Assembly: GCF_030499515.1 (NCBI RefSeq)
Contig: NZ_JASTWJ010000001.1
Coordinates: 4,816,001 to 4,880,000, forward strand
Direction of reading: 5' to 3'
DNA length: 64,000 bases
Source: Streptomyces sp. DT2A-34
GTDB lineage: Bacteria; Actinomycetota; Actinomycetes; Streptomycetales; Streptomycetaceae
How positions within the stretch are numbered: position 1 is the first letter of the stretch; each line of letters starts with the position of its first letter. Positions 24,932-33,354 of this stretch are shown in pieces. Under the pieces are notes generated by a model that saw only the letters and a list, made by a program, of their open reading frames with translations, was not told where the DNA came from and searched no databases. The translations under genes were made by a program, and so were the position numbers.

Positions 24932-25481
24932 CGCCGGCCCTGGGGACGTCCGGGGCCGTGGCGAGCGCCAGGATCACGAAGAAGTCGACCCCCACCATGA
25001 TCACCGACCACACCGGCGTGTACGGCAGGAACAGGAAGTGGAGCACCATGCTGAGGGACGCCACGAAGATGCCGGTGATCCGAGCCCACCAGGCGCCCTT
25101 GAGGATGCCGTAGCCGACGCAGGCGACCACGACACCGAGGGCGAGCAGGACCCAGCCCCAGGCCGTGAGGTTGATCTCGAAGACGTAGTCGCCGATACGG
25201 CCGTAGACGTCGTCCCCGGCGATCGCGGAGATGCCCTGGAGGATGGCCAGCAGACCGTTCACCAGCATCAGCACACCGGCGAAGACGAGCCCGCCGGCGG
25301 CCCAGCCGGGGGCGGGCTGATATCCGCCGGGACCGGGGCCGGGACCGGGGCCGGGACCGGGGCCGGCCGAAGGCCAGGTCGCCTGGGACGCAGGCATTCC
25401 AGCGGACCCCGGGGATCCAGCGGGGCTGTGTGCCGCGTCGGTCGCGTGCGACGGCGACTGCGGCTGTTGCTGCTGGCTCAT
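24891..25481 (-). CDS. Four-helix membrane protein (DUF7144-like)
   Basis: 196 residues. A Gln/Pro/Gly-rich cytoplasmic N-terminus (including a GPGPGPG run) is followed by four membrane helices: GLVFAGVLMLVNGLLAILQG, AWGWVLLALGVVVACVGYGI, ARITGIFVASLSMVLHFLFL and WSVIMVGVDFFVILALA. Function unknown. Start at 25481 (MSQQQQ). Confidence 0.8.
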   Translation of the reverse strand: MSQQQQPQSPSHATDAAHSPAGSPGSAGMPASQATWPSAGPGPGPGPGPGPGGYQPAPGWAAGGLVFAGVLMLVNGLLAILQGISAIAGDDVYGRIGDYVFEINLTAWGWVLLALGVVVACVGYGILKGAWWARITGIFVASLSMVLHFLFLPYTPVWSVIMVGVDFFVILALATAPDVPRAGASASTRGSASAAR

Positions 25482-25690
25482 GGCTGCCGTACCCCACTTC
25501 TCGCGTGTTCCACGATCGGGTTCTGCGGTCGGTACGACGATGGGTGGGCCCCGGGGCGGCCACCACGGGAGACGGGCCGATCGGGTGAGCCCGGTCCCCT
25601 GGAGCGCCCTGGAGTGCCCCTGAGGTGCGGACAGCAGCGCACGGATCTTCACTGAGGGAACCGGACCGGAACCGACCCGCTGGAGGCGCC

Positions 25691-26155
25691 ATGCCCGGTC
25701 ACCGAACGCGGTGGAACACAACCGCGATCCTCACGACGACCGCCATCGTGGCCGCCACCCTCGCCCTGACGACCTCCTGCACCGACGACGACACGCCCTC
25801 CTCGGTGGCCGGCAAGGCGGCATCGGCCTTCGCCTCGGCGACGGCGGAGGCGGGCCGCCAACTGGACGACATCAAGGGCGGCATCGACGCCAAGGACGCG
25901 GTGAGCCTGGGCGATCCGAGCACCGACGCGGACGGCCGTACGACCGTGGAGGTCGCGGCGCGGAACACGACCGACGCGACGAAGTCCTTCGCCGCGCAGA
26001 TCAACTTCCGCGACGGGGACGGCAACCTGCTGGACGCGACGGTGGTGACCGTGTCGGACGTGCCGGCGAGCGGGACCGGAAAGGCCACCGCGCGCAGCAC
26101 GCGTGACCTGGACGGCGAGGTGAGGACGGAGGTGGCCAGGGCCGTGCGCTACTGA
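25691..26155 (+). CDS. Lipoprotein with FxLYD-like domain
   Basis: 154 residues. The lipobox LTTSC at about residues 26-30 predicts lipid anchoring. The mature part is a small beta-sandwich (TTVEVAARNTTDATKSFAAQ, VTVSDVPASGTGKATARS) like FxLYD domains. Start 25691 with TGGAGG upstream. Function unknown. Confidence 0.75.
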   Translation: MPGHRTRWNTTAILTTTAIVAATLALTTSCTDDDTPSSVAGKAASAFASATAEAGRQLDDIKGGIDAKDAVSLGDPSTDADGRTTVEVAARNTTDATKSFAAQINFRDGDGNLLDATVVTVSDVPASGTGKATARSTRDLDGEVRTEVARAVRY

Positions 26156-26295
26156 CCGGCGCCCAGTGTGGGCCCCGGATCCCTTTTCCACATCCCCGAG
26201 GGGACGTGGGAGCGGTTCGATCCCATGAGCACGGTGCGCCTCGTGTCGCCGCTGTGGCGGACGACGGTGTTCTTCGTCATGCGATCGCGCAGCGT

Positions 26296-27204
26296 CTAAA
26301 GCGGTCCGCCCCCAGCGTTCGACGCCGTGTCCGGCTGGGCGTCCGCCGAGCCCGTCACGATGATGTCGATCTGCTCGCTCGTCGCGCTCACCCCGTTGAA
26401 CGCGGCCGTCGCCTGGAGGCGGCCCTGGCCGGGCGGGAGGGGGTGGGACGGTACGCAGAACCATGTGCCGGCGGGCGCGGCAGTGGTCGAGCAGACCTCC
26501 TCCTCCTGCGCGTCGCGCACGGTGACCTGGGCTCCCGGGTAGGCCGACCCCGACATCTTCGGCAACGCGCCCAGCGGCACGCCCGACTGGGGGCGGGACA
26601 GGACCGGCGCGGGCAGCCCGACCGTCACGGTGCAGGTGCCCTTCTGCCGCACCGTGCCGTCCGCGTCCCGCAGGACCAGGGCACAGTCGGGGAGCCGGGT
26701 GCCGGGCTCGGCGTTCGCGGGGACCGACAGGACGAAGGGGAACGTACGGCCCTTCCAGGTCGCCAATGCGGACTGGTCAGCCCCCGACTCGTCAGCCACC
26801 GATTCGTCCGTCGCCGGCTCATCTGCCGTCGATCCATCGGCTGCCGACCCCTCAGCCGCGGCAGGCGACCCCACAAAGGTGTACGTCCCGCTGATTCCGC
26901 CCAGAGCCACCGCCCCCCGGTACCCGCCCGCGGCGAACGGCGTACCCGTCACCCTCGTCTGCGCCGGCGCCGTCAGGGTCAGTACCGAGCCCTCGCCCAG
27001 CGGCATCCCCTCGTAACCCCCGACCTCGACGATGCCCTCCCGCCCGGGCTCGATGGTCGCGGTCGCCCACAGGTCACGGCCGACCGTTCGGGTCGGGCCT
27101 TCACCGCCGTAGGCCGTCCCGGCCGCAGCTGCCATTCCGGCCGTGGTCACCACGCCCGCAGCGGCGAGCAACCCAAAGATCGTCGTCTTCCAGGACCTGC
27201 TCAT
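26296..27204 (-). CDS. Secreted Ig-like domain protein
   Basis: 302 residues with a Sec signal (TIFGLLAAAGVVTTAGMAAA). The mature protein has beta-rich segments split by an Asp/Glu/Ala/Ser-rich insert built of DEPATDES-like repeats. The C-terminal ~80 residues resemble a bacterial Ig/adhesin module (VTVRDAQEEEVCSTT, ATSEQIDIIVTG). Ligand unknown. Confidence 0.7.
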   Translation of the reverse strand: MSRSWKTTIFGLLAAAGVVTTAGMAAAAGTAYGGEGPTRTVGRDLWATATIEPGREGIVEVGGYEGMPLGEGSVLTLTAPAQTRVTGTPFAAGGYRGAVALGGISGTYTFVGSPAAAEGSAADGSTADEPATDESVADESGADQSALATWKGRTFPFVLSVPANAEPGTRLPDCALVLRDADGTVRQKGTCTVTVGLPAPVLSRPQSGVPLGALPKMSGSAYPGAQVTVRDAQEEEVCSTTAAPAGTWFCVPSHPLPPGQGRLQATAAFNGVSATSEQIDIIVTGSADAQPDTASNAGGGPL

Positions 27205-27356
27205 CGTCGGCGGAGCTCCTCACACGTACATCGGCGGCACCCCTGCCCGCGATTCTCGCGGCCCGCTCCGCGGGTGACGCGCGCTGTTCGGCCGTACGCG
27301 CCGCGCACCACCCGTCCGGGCGGCGAACCGTAGGCGTACACCGCCCTGCCTCAGTG

Positions 27357-27647
27357 TCACTCGTCCGTCTCCGCGTCCGGCTCCGGGTGCCGTACCGCCC
27401 TCCTCACGTCCTCCTCGACCTGGTTGCGCGCGGCGCCCTGCTCCTTCGCGTACTCGGTCACCGCGCTCTGGACGTCACGGGCGAGGTCGCGCCAGGCGCG
27501 CCAGGCGGTCTCGTACGTGTCGGTCTGGAGCTCGGTCCACGGTGTGTGGGCGGGTGGCCCGTAGTGGTCCCGTAGCTCCTCCACCCTGCTGTGTGCCTGG
27601 TCCGCCGCCCGTTGCATGGCGACCAGTTCGTCGAAGGTGCGTGCCAC
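27357..27647 (-). CDS. Small coiled-coil-like hypothetical protein
   Basis: 96 residues, almost all helical and strongly charged (FDELVAMQRAADQAHSRVEE, LARDVQSAVTEYAKEQGAAR). No export signal and no known domain. It is preceded by a Streptomyces-like intergenic region and followed by the alpha-glucosidase on the same strand. Confidence 0.65.
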   Translation of the reverse strand: MARTFDELVAMQRAADQAHSRVEELRDHYGPPAHTPWTELQTDTYETAWRAWRDLARDVQSAVTEYAKEQGAARNQVEEDVRRAVRHPEPDAETDE

Positions 27648-27825
27648 GCGTCCGGATCCTTGGGCAGCGGGCGGGCGCTGCCCGGTTCGCCACGCGAGCG
27701 ACCCGCGCCTCTCACTCGGACGGCGTCGGCGCGTGCCGCCGGCCGGGCCTGGACGGGCCTGCCCGGCAGCCGCTGCTGCCTGTCCTGCTGCCGGGTGCCA
27801 CCACCGCGCCTGTCCGCGCGACCTC

Positions 27826-29499
27826 TTACGCCAGCCAGACCGTCATGTCCGGCCCCAGCAGGCGCCCCTCCAGCGGCCCGCTGCCGATCAGCACCTCCCC
27901 CGGCGGCAGCTCGACCGCCGTGGCGGAGAGGTTGGCCACGCACCGCCAGCCGTCGGAGCGGACGAAGTGCAGGACGCCGGGTGGGCTGTCCGGGGCCCAC
28001 TCCAGTTCCTCCCCCGCCAGGAGCTTGCGGCGCAGGCGCAGGGCCCGGCGGTAGAGCTCCAGGGTGGAGCCCTCGACGCCGTCCTGGGCCTCCACGGCGT
28101 ACGCCGCGAAGCCCGACGGCTGGGGCAGCCAGGAGCCGCCCGCGCCGAAGCCGTACGACGGCCCCGTCGTCGTCCACGGCAGCGGCACCCGGCAGCCGTC
28201 GCGGCCCTTGCGGACGCGCCCCGTCTGTTCCCAGATCGGGTCCTGGAGGACCTCGGCGGGCAGGTCGGCGACCTCGGGCAGGCCGAGTTCCTCGCCCTGG
28301 TAGACGTACGACGAACCGGGCAGCGCGAGCATGAGGAGGGTCGCGGCGCGGGCGCGGCGCAGGCCGGCGGACTCGTCGACGGCGGGTGCGCGGCCGCCGG
28401 AGAGGAGCCAGGCGTTGTCGTCGGTGCCGGGCGGGAGCATCAGGCGGGAGGGGTGGCGAACGACGTCGTGGTTGGACAGGACCCAGGTGGCGGAGGCGCC
28501 CGCCGCGCGGGCCGTGGCGAGGGAGTCGGTGATGACCCGCTTCAGCGCCTCGGCGTCCCAACCGGCTTGCAGGTACTCGAAGTTGAACGCCTGGCCCAGT
28601 TCGTCCGGGCGGGCGTACAGGGCGCGGCGGGAGGACGGGTTCACCCAGGCCTTGGCGACCGCCATGCGGGGCGGGCGGTAGGCGTCGAGGATCTTGCGCC
28701 AGTCGCGGTAGATCTCGTGGACCTCGTCGCGGTCGTAGAAGGGGTGGGTGCCGGGCGGGAAGGCGGGGAGTGCCTCCTCTCGGCTCAGTTCCGGGGCGCC
28801 CAGGTCTCGTAGCGGCTCGCTCAGGTCCTTGGCGAGCGCGTGGGCCACGTCGACGCGGAAGCCGTCGACGCCGCGGTCGGACCAGAAGCGCAGGGTGGTG
28901 CGGAAGTCGGCGCGGACATCGTCGTTCTCCCAGTTCAGGTCCGGTTGTTGGGGGGTGAAGAGGTGCAGGTACCACTGGCCGTCGGGGACGCGGCGCCAGG
29001 CGCTGCCGCCGAAGACGGACTGCCAGTCGGTGGGCGGGAGTTCGCCGTGCGGGCCGCGGCCGTCGCGGAAGACGTAGCGGTCGCGGGCGGGTGAGCCGGG
29101 GCCGGCCCGCAGCGCCTCCTGGAACCAGACGTGCTGGTGCGAGGTGTGGTTGGGGACCAGGTCGACGATGACTTTCAGGCCGAGGCGGTGGGCCTCGGCG
29201 GTCATGGCGTCGAAGTCGTCGAGGGTGCCCAGGCGCGGGTCGACGTCGCGGTAGTCGGCTACGTCGTAGCCGCCGTCGGCCAGTTCCGAGGGGTAGAAGG
29301 GGCTGAGCCACAGGGCGTCCACGCCGAGGGCGGCGAGGTGGTTCAGGCGCTGGGTGACGCCCTTGAGGTCACCGAGCCCGTCGCCGTCGCCGTCGGCGAA
29401 GCTGCGGGGGTAGACCTGGTAGATGACGGCCTGGCGCCACCAGTCGGGGTTGCGGGACGAGAGGTCGGGGGTGTCGGGCGTGGTGGTGCGGACGGTCAC
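27826..29499 (-). CDS. aglA: GH13 alpha-glucosidase-like protein with substituted catalytic Glu
   Basis: 557 residues, the normal length of actinobacterial oligo-1,6/alpha-glucosidases. Region I is DLVPNHTSHQH, region II GFRVDVAHAL with nucleophile Asp217, region IV VLSNHDVV with Asp345. In region III homologues read VAEAWV, where Glu is the general acid/base; here the codon at 28651-28653 is AAG, giving VAKAWV (Lys283). Hydrolysis should be abolished or strongly reduced. No malEFG transporter is adjacent. The rest of the fold is intact, so a new or non-enzymatic role, or a recent mutation, is possible. Confidence 0.85.
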   Translation of the reverse strand: MTVRTTTPDTPDLSSRNPDWWRQAVIYQVYPRSFADGDGDGLGDLKGVTQRLNHLAALGVDALWLSPFYPSELADGGYDVADYRDVDPRLGTLDDFDAMTAEAHRLGLKVIVDLVPNHTSHQHVWFQEALRAGPGSPARDRYVFRDGRGPHGELPPTDWQSVFGGSAWRRVPDGQWYLHLFTPQQPDLNWENDDVRADFRTTLRFWSDRGVDGFRVDVAHALAKDLSEPLRDLGAPELSREEALPAFPPGTHPFYDRDEVHEIYRDWRKILDAYRPPRMAVAKAWVNPSSRRALYARPDELGQAFNFEYLQAGWDAEALKRVITDSLATARAAGASATWVLSNHDVVRHPSRLMLPPGTDDNAWLLSGGRAPAVDESAGLRRARAATLLMLALPGSSYVYQGEELGLPEVADLPAEVLQDPIWEQTGRVRKGRDGCRVPLPWTTTGPSYGFGAGGSWLPQPSGFAAYAVEAQDGVEGSTLELYRRALRLRRKLLAGEELEWAPDSPPGVLHFVRSDGWRCVANLSATAVELPPGEVLIGSGPLEGRLLGPDMTVWLA

Positions 29500-29538
29500 G
29501 CGGACTCCTCACGGGTGCGTACGGGCGACATTGAATCC

Positions 29539-29560
29539 TCCCCTCCCTGACGGGAGGGGA
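29539..29560. repeat. IS200/IS605-type end hairpin
   Basis: TCCCCTCCC / GGGAGGGGA with a 4-nt loop, directly beside a TnpB C-terminal fragment. It looks like the right end of an IS200/IS605-type element. Confidence 0.6.
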
Positions 29561-29568
29561 TTCCTGGC

Positions 29569-29715
29569 TCAGGAAGCCACCTGAGGCAGCGCCCCTGGTG
29601 GTCTTATGCCCTCAGCGCCAGCCGGGTTGAGACCAGCCCGGATGAGCATCACGCGTGCGGAGTTCTTGTCCCGTGGGCTCACGGTTCCGCATGCGGTGCA
29701 GGTGTAGGTGCGCTC
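29569..29715 (-). pseudogene. TnpB (OrfB) transposase C-terminal fragment
   Basis: Only the last ~48 codons of a TnpB-like protein remain: half of the zinc finger (TYTCTACGTVSPRDKNSAR) and the tail. The N-terminal RuvC part is absent, so the element is dead. Confidence 0.75.
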
Positions 29716-29763
29716 TCCCAGCGGCTGGGGTCCCCCCACGCCCTTAAGGCAGTGGGGGAGGTG

Positions 29764-30191
29764 TGGATGTGTTGGCGCGGGTGCCTGATCCGCGCGGGCG
29801 GCGCAGGACCCGCTACGAGTTCGGCTTCCTGCCGGCGGCTTCGGCGGTCGCGGTGGTGTGCGGCGCACGTTCCCTGCTCGGCCTGGCCCGCTGGATCCGC
29901 GGCGCACCGGGCGGTACTGGAGCGCCTCGGCCTGGGCCGGCACGCGGTGTGGCGGGCGTCGGTGGACAGCACGCTCGGGCGGGCCTGACGCGGCATCGAT
30001 TCCGACGTCCTGGACGACGCGCTGTGCTCTGGGTGGCCCAGGTGCTGAGCGCGGATCCGGCGGTCGCGGGGAACACGCCGGCAGCCGTGGCCTTCGACGG
30101 CAAGATCATGCGGGGTGCGGCCCGTGCCGGGACCCGGCAGCCGCACCTGGTCGCCGTCGTCGACCAGGCATCCGGCACCGTAGTTCGCTGA
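29764..30191 (+). pseudogene. ISAs1-family transposase remnant with frameshifts
   Basis: The start (LARVPDPRGRRRTRYEF), the middle in another frame (AVLERLGLGRHAVWRASVDS) and the end (AAVAFDGKIMRGAARAG) are typical of ISAs1 DDE transposases. At least two frame changes are needed to join them, and the catalytic C-terminal half is missing. It ends abruptly where a different gene fragment begins. Confidence 0.75.
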
Positions 30192-30211
30192 GCGGCCGCA
30201 CTGTACGGGCG

Positions 30212-30556
30212 TTGACCCGAACCGAACTCCTCGCCCACGGTATCGCGGACGACGCCGTCGACTCCGCGCAGCTCGTTCACTCCGAACTCGTCGGCGACTC
30301 GGTGCGGGCCTGCGGTGAGCACGTGCCGTTCGTGGTGGAGGTGTACGTGACGTCGTACGGGATCGCCGTGAACGTGCACGATCCGGACCCCGGCGCGTTG
30401 CCGAGGCCCCGGGCGACGGTGCTCGACAGTGCGGACGCCGAGAGCGGACGGAGGCCCGGCCTGGTCGAGCTGCCGGCACCGGGGTGGCATGTGCGGGGGT
30501 CGGCGATCGGGAAGCAGGTTCGGTGCCGGGTATTCGCTGAGCCGGGGTGGGGCTGA
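30212..30556 (+). pseudogene. HATPase_c (anti-sigma-type ATP-binding) gene fragment
   Basis: About 114 codons of an ATP-binding regulator of the RsbW/SpoIIAB kind: SELVGDSVRAC (usual Asn of the N-box replaced), VNVHDPDPGALPRPRATV, ESGRRPGLVEL (G-box damaged), KQVRCRVF. The N-terminus is missing, and two ATP-site residues are lost, so it is unlikely to function. Confidence 0.65.
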
Positions 30557-30588
30557 GGCGAGCTGCGAGCATCGGGGCCGAGACGCTT

Positions 30589-31064
30589 TCAGCGGGCTCC
30601 CGCACCGTGCCGGCGTGACCGCCGGGTGGGCGGGAACACCGCGGTGGGACACGCGTGCCGGGTGGCGCGGAGGTGGTGGGCCAGGGCGCCGATTACGGCG
30701 GCGTTCACCAGGGCGCAGAGGAGGACCCGGACACCCAAGACCCCGGCGGCGAGCACCGCAGCCGGTCCGCTGCCCTCCACGCTGCCGGGGCCGACGGGAG
30801 GACCGCGCCAAGGAGGGAGAGCGGCTCCGTGAGCAGGAGCGGGATCGTGGCGTACACGCTTCCCGAGAAAGCGAAAGCGATCGGCACGGAGGAGGCGAAG
30901 ACGGCCAGACAGCCGCGGACGGGCCGGTTGTCCGTGGCGAGCGCGAGTAGTCGGTGCAGCCGTGGGAGAGGGGCGCGGGCGGGAGGCGTTCGACATGGCG
31001 GGTCCCTGCGGATCGGTCCGTGAGGGGTGTTCTCCACGGTGGACCGGGGGGCGCGCTCAGGCAT
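30589..31064 (-). pseudogene. Possible frameshifted small membrane protein
   Basis: One minus frame encodes two hydrophobic segments (CLAVFASSVPIAFAFSGSVY, IPLLLTEPLSLLGAVL). A second frame continues with another (VLAAGVLGVRVLLCALVNAA) and a basic tail. A shift at about 30795 would join them into a 3-4 helix protein. No family was recognised and the start is unclear. The 598 nt from 30557 to 31154 otherwise hold nothing I can support. Confidence 0.4.
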
Positions 31065-31154
31065 GAGTGCGGGTGCTCATCTCCGTACGGGTTTCCGCCC
31101 ATGCCGTCTCGACGAGCAGGGGGGCGGGACCCTTTCGAGTCCCGCCCATGCGGT

Positions 31155-31517
31155 CTACGACACGTGGAACGTCGTCGTCCGGCCCTTCGTATTGGGGACG
31201 TACTTCTGCTTCCAGGTCCAGGCGCCGCTGCCGAACTTGGAGTGGAGTTCGACCGAGGAGTTCTTCTTCCACCAGTAGTCCCACATGGTGGCGCAGGTGT
31301 GGGCCCAGGCGTCCCAGACCGGGGAGTCGTCCCACTCGTTGTGCTGGTTGTAGCCCCTGACCCAGAACCGCAGGTTCGAGTTCGAGTCGTTGCAGACCGT
31401 GATCTGTATGGCGGGGACCCCGTCGGCGGCGCTGGCCGTTGTGGGGAGGGCCAGGCCGCCGAGGACGGCGGCCGCAGTGAGCGCGGTTACGGCGAACTTC
31501 CTTCTGATATCACGCAT
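31155..31517 (-). CDS. Small secreted Trp-rich protein
   Basis: 120 residues with a Sec signal ending TASA. The mature ~90 residues are rich in Trp and Asn (FWVRGYNQHNEWDDSPVWDA, MWDYWWKKNSS) with two Cys. No known family; size and composition resemble small secreted beta-domains. It is the last of three consecutive minus-strand exported protein genes. Confidence 0.75.
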   Translation of the reverse strand: MRDIRRKFAVTALTAAAVLGGLALPTTASAADGVPAIQITVCNDSNSNLRFWVRGYNQHNEWDDSPVWDAWAHTCATMWDYWWKKNSSVELHSKFGSGAWTWKQKYVPNTKGRTTTFHVS

Positions 31518-31550
31518 TTCACTGTCACCATTCTGTTCGAGTGAGGGGGA

Positions 31551-32450
31551 TCAGCTGAGCAGCCCTTTGGAGCGCAGCCAGGTCCGCGCCGCCTTCGCGG
31601 GGGACTCGCCCGCGTCGACGGAGGAGGCGAGCGCGGCCAACTGATCTGTCGTCAGCGCCGAGTTGACTCGGGCCAGGGCTTTTCTCGCGGCCAGGCCCGC
31701 GTACGGGGCCTGGATGAGAGGGAAGACGTGCTCGGGCGGGATGACGGCCTCGGGGTCGGTCAGCACGACCAGCTTGTCCTCGGTGAGGGACGGGTCCGTG
31801 CTGCGCAGGGCCAGTACGTCGGCGGTGGCCGAGGTGCCGGCGGTGGTGAGAGTGACGCCGTACGCCTTCTTCAGTGACGAGGGTGTCGGGGCGTCGGGGT
31901 CCTTCGAGGCGGCGCCGCCGAGGGTGAGGCGGCTGCCGGCCTTGGGGAGGTCGGCGAGGCTGTGCAGGTCATGGGCCTGGGCGGTGGCCCTGGTGACCGC
32001 GAGGACGACACCGCGGTCGGCCGCGGCCGGGGGCAGGGCGGTGATGCCCATCGGCAGCGCCATGCTCAGCGTCGTCGACACGTTCCCGGGCAGGGTGTCC
32101 CCGCCCGGGAACGTGCGCAGCAGGGTGCTCTCGTACGCCGGCGCCAGCCCGAGCTTGCCCGCCACCACGGCCTTGGCGGTGGCGGAGGGCGAGGCGTAGC
32201 TCGTCGTCGCCATCCGCACCTTCTGCCCGGCCCCGGTGAGGAGTTCGCCGTACATGGCCGCCACCACCCGGCTCTCCGCCGAGGTGTCGGTGCCGATCAC
32301 CGTCGGTCCGACAGCGTCCGCGTACACGGTGTCGGGCTTGCTCGTCGCCCCCGCCGCACAGCCGGTCAGGAGGACCAGCGAGCATACGGCGGCGGCAGCG
32401 AGCCGGAGCCGGGAGCGGGAGCGGGTTGCCGAGGTCGCGGAGCACCACAT
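31551..32450 (-). CDS. Osmoprotectant/glycine-betaine ABC-type substrate-binding lipoprotein
   Basis: 299 residues. Lipobox VLLTGC at about residues 26-31. The mature domain is an OpuAC/ProX-type type II binding fold (GPTVIGTDTSAESRVVAAMY, GVTLTTAGTSATADVLALRS). No permease or ATPase genes adjoin it, so it is an orphan binding protein. Confidence 0.8.
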   Translation of the reverse strand: MWCSATSATRSRSRLRLAAAAVCSLVLLTGCAAGATSKPDTVYADAVGPTVIGTDTSAESRVVAAMYGELLTGAGQKVRMATTSYASPSATAKAVVAGKLGLAPAYESTLLRTFPGGDTLPGNVSTTLSMALPMGITALPPAAADRGVVLAVTRATAQAHDLHSLADLPKAGSRLTLGGAASKDPDAPTPSSLKKAYGVTLTTAGTSATADVLALRSTDPSLTEDKLVVLTDPEAVIPPEHVFPLIQAPYAGLAARKALARVNSALTTDQLAALASSVDAGESPAKAARTWLRSKGLLS

Positions 32451-32468
32451 GCCGTTGTCCGTCCTGGC

Positions 32469-33122
32469 TCAGCGGCAGTGGGCTGCGCGGTCGCCCGAGT
32501 TCATCGGCGCGTCCTTGAAGTTGACATAGCCCGACTTGGGCTGGTCGGCGTTGAAGCCGGCCGACTGGTAGTTGTTGATGTACCAGATGTAGTGGCCGTA
32601 GTAGCGCTTGCCGAAGTGCAGCTCGTACCAGCCCTTGGCCTGCTGCTTGGAGGTGCCGCGCTCGAGCCAGCCCTTGTAGCCGGACGGGATGTTGACGGTG
32701 TCGGTCACGGTGTCGGTGTGCGAGGCCACCCAGCTGTGGCTGTAGCTGGCCGTGACCTCGGTGGAGAACGTCTCGAACCACTTGTACTCGGCGCTGATCG
32801 CGATGCCGAAGGTGTTGGTCGAGCCGGTCGTGTCCATCCCGCCGACGGTGTGCTGGTTGGTCTGACTCCCGCAGTTGTAGGCGGTGGAGCCGACCTGGTG
32901 CTTGGGACCGGTGTAGGTCCAGTAGTCGGTGGCGTGGAACTCGCAGAGGTCCGTGCTGTGGCCACACGCGTCCAGCAGCTGCTTCGTGGTGGGGCTGTCG
33001 GCGGCGGAGGCCTGCGGGGCGGCCATCAGCGAGGCGCCCAGGGCGAGAGCCGCGACGGCCCCGGCGGTGCGGAGGGCGCGCTTGGGGGACGAGGAGGAGG
33101 TCTTGCGGCGGGCGAATGCCAT
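32469..33122 (-). CDS. Secreted beta-rich protein, possibly aerolysin/ETX-like
   Basis: 217 residues. Sec signal ending QASA; start 33122 behind GGAG. Long alternating polar strands (TFGIAISAEYKWFETFSTEV, SYSHSWVASHTDTVTDTV) lead to a turn IPSGYKGWLERG and a Tyr-rich end. This pattern recalls the membrane-insertion region of ETX/MTX2-like pore-forming proteins, but I cannot prove homology. A related damaged gene lies at 48.9-49.3 kb; both follow an nSTAND1-WD40 gene. Confidence 0.7.
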   Translation of the reverse strand: MAFARRKTSSSSPKRALRTAGAVAALALGASLMAAPQASAADSPTTKQLLDACGHSTDLCEFHATDYWTYTGPKHQVGSTAYNCGSQTNQHTVGGMDTTGSTNTFGIAISAEYKWFETFSTEVTASYSHSWVASHTDTVTDTVNIPSGYKGWLERGTSKQQAKGWYELHFGKRYYGHYIWYINNYQSAGFNADQPKSGYVNFKDAPMNSGDRAAHCR

Positions 33123-33271
33123 CGGTGACTCCAGTGACGGGGATGAAGAGGGGGGGATGAAGCGGTCGGTCTGTTTTCCGGGCAGCCGACGGGATCGCCG
33201 TCGGCTGCCCGCCGGTTTCACTGACCGGGGGGGTGCAGCGAACCGGGTGAGCCCCACTTTTGGCGCCCTGG

Positions 33272-33306
33272 ATTTGTCTATCAATGCAGGTCAGAGGCGT
33301 AAACAA
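33272..33306 (-). promoter_or_regulatory. 35-nt element, copy C (diverged)
   Basis: From TTGTTTACG to GACAAAT, the same 35-nt length as the better-matching copies at 49434-49468 and 53606-53640. Similarity is mainly at the two ends. It lies between the first nSTAND1 gene and the secreted protein gene. Confidence 0.4.
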
Positions 33307-33354
33307 CCCATTGGAGGACGGAAACGGGACACGTTACAACCCGTTCACGCTCCA

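Noticed and set aside
26206..26226. CebR-like TGGGAGCG...TCCCA
   Set aside because: The inner half of the palindrome does not match; not a credible operator.
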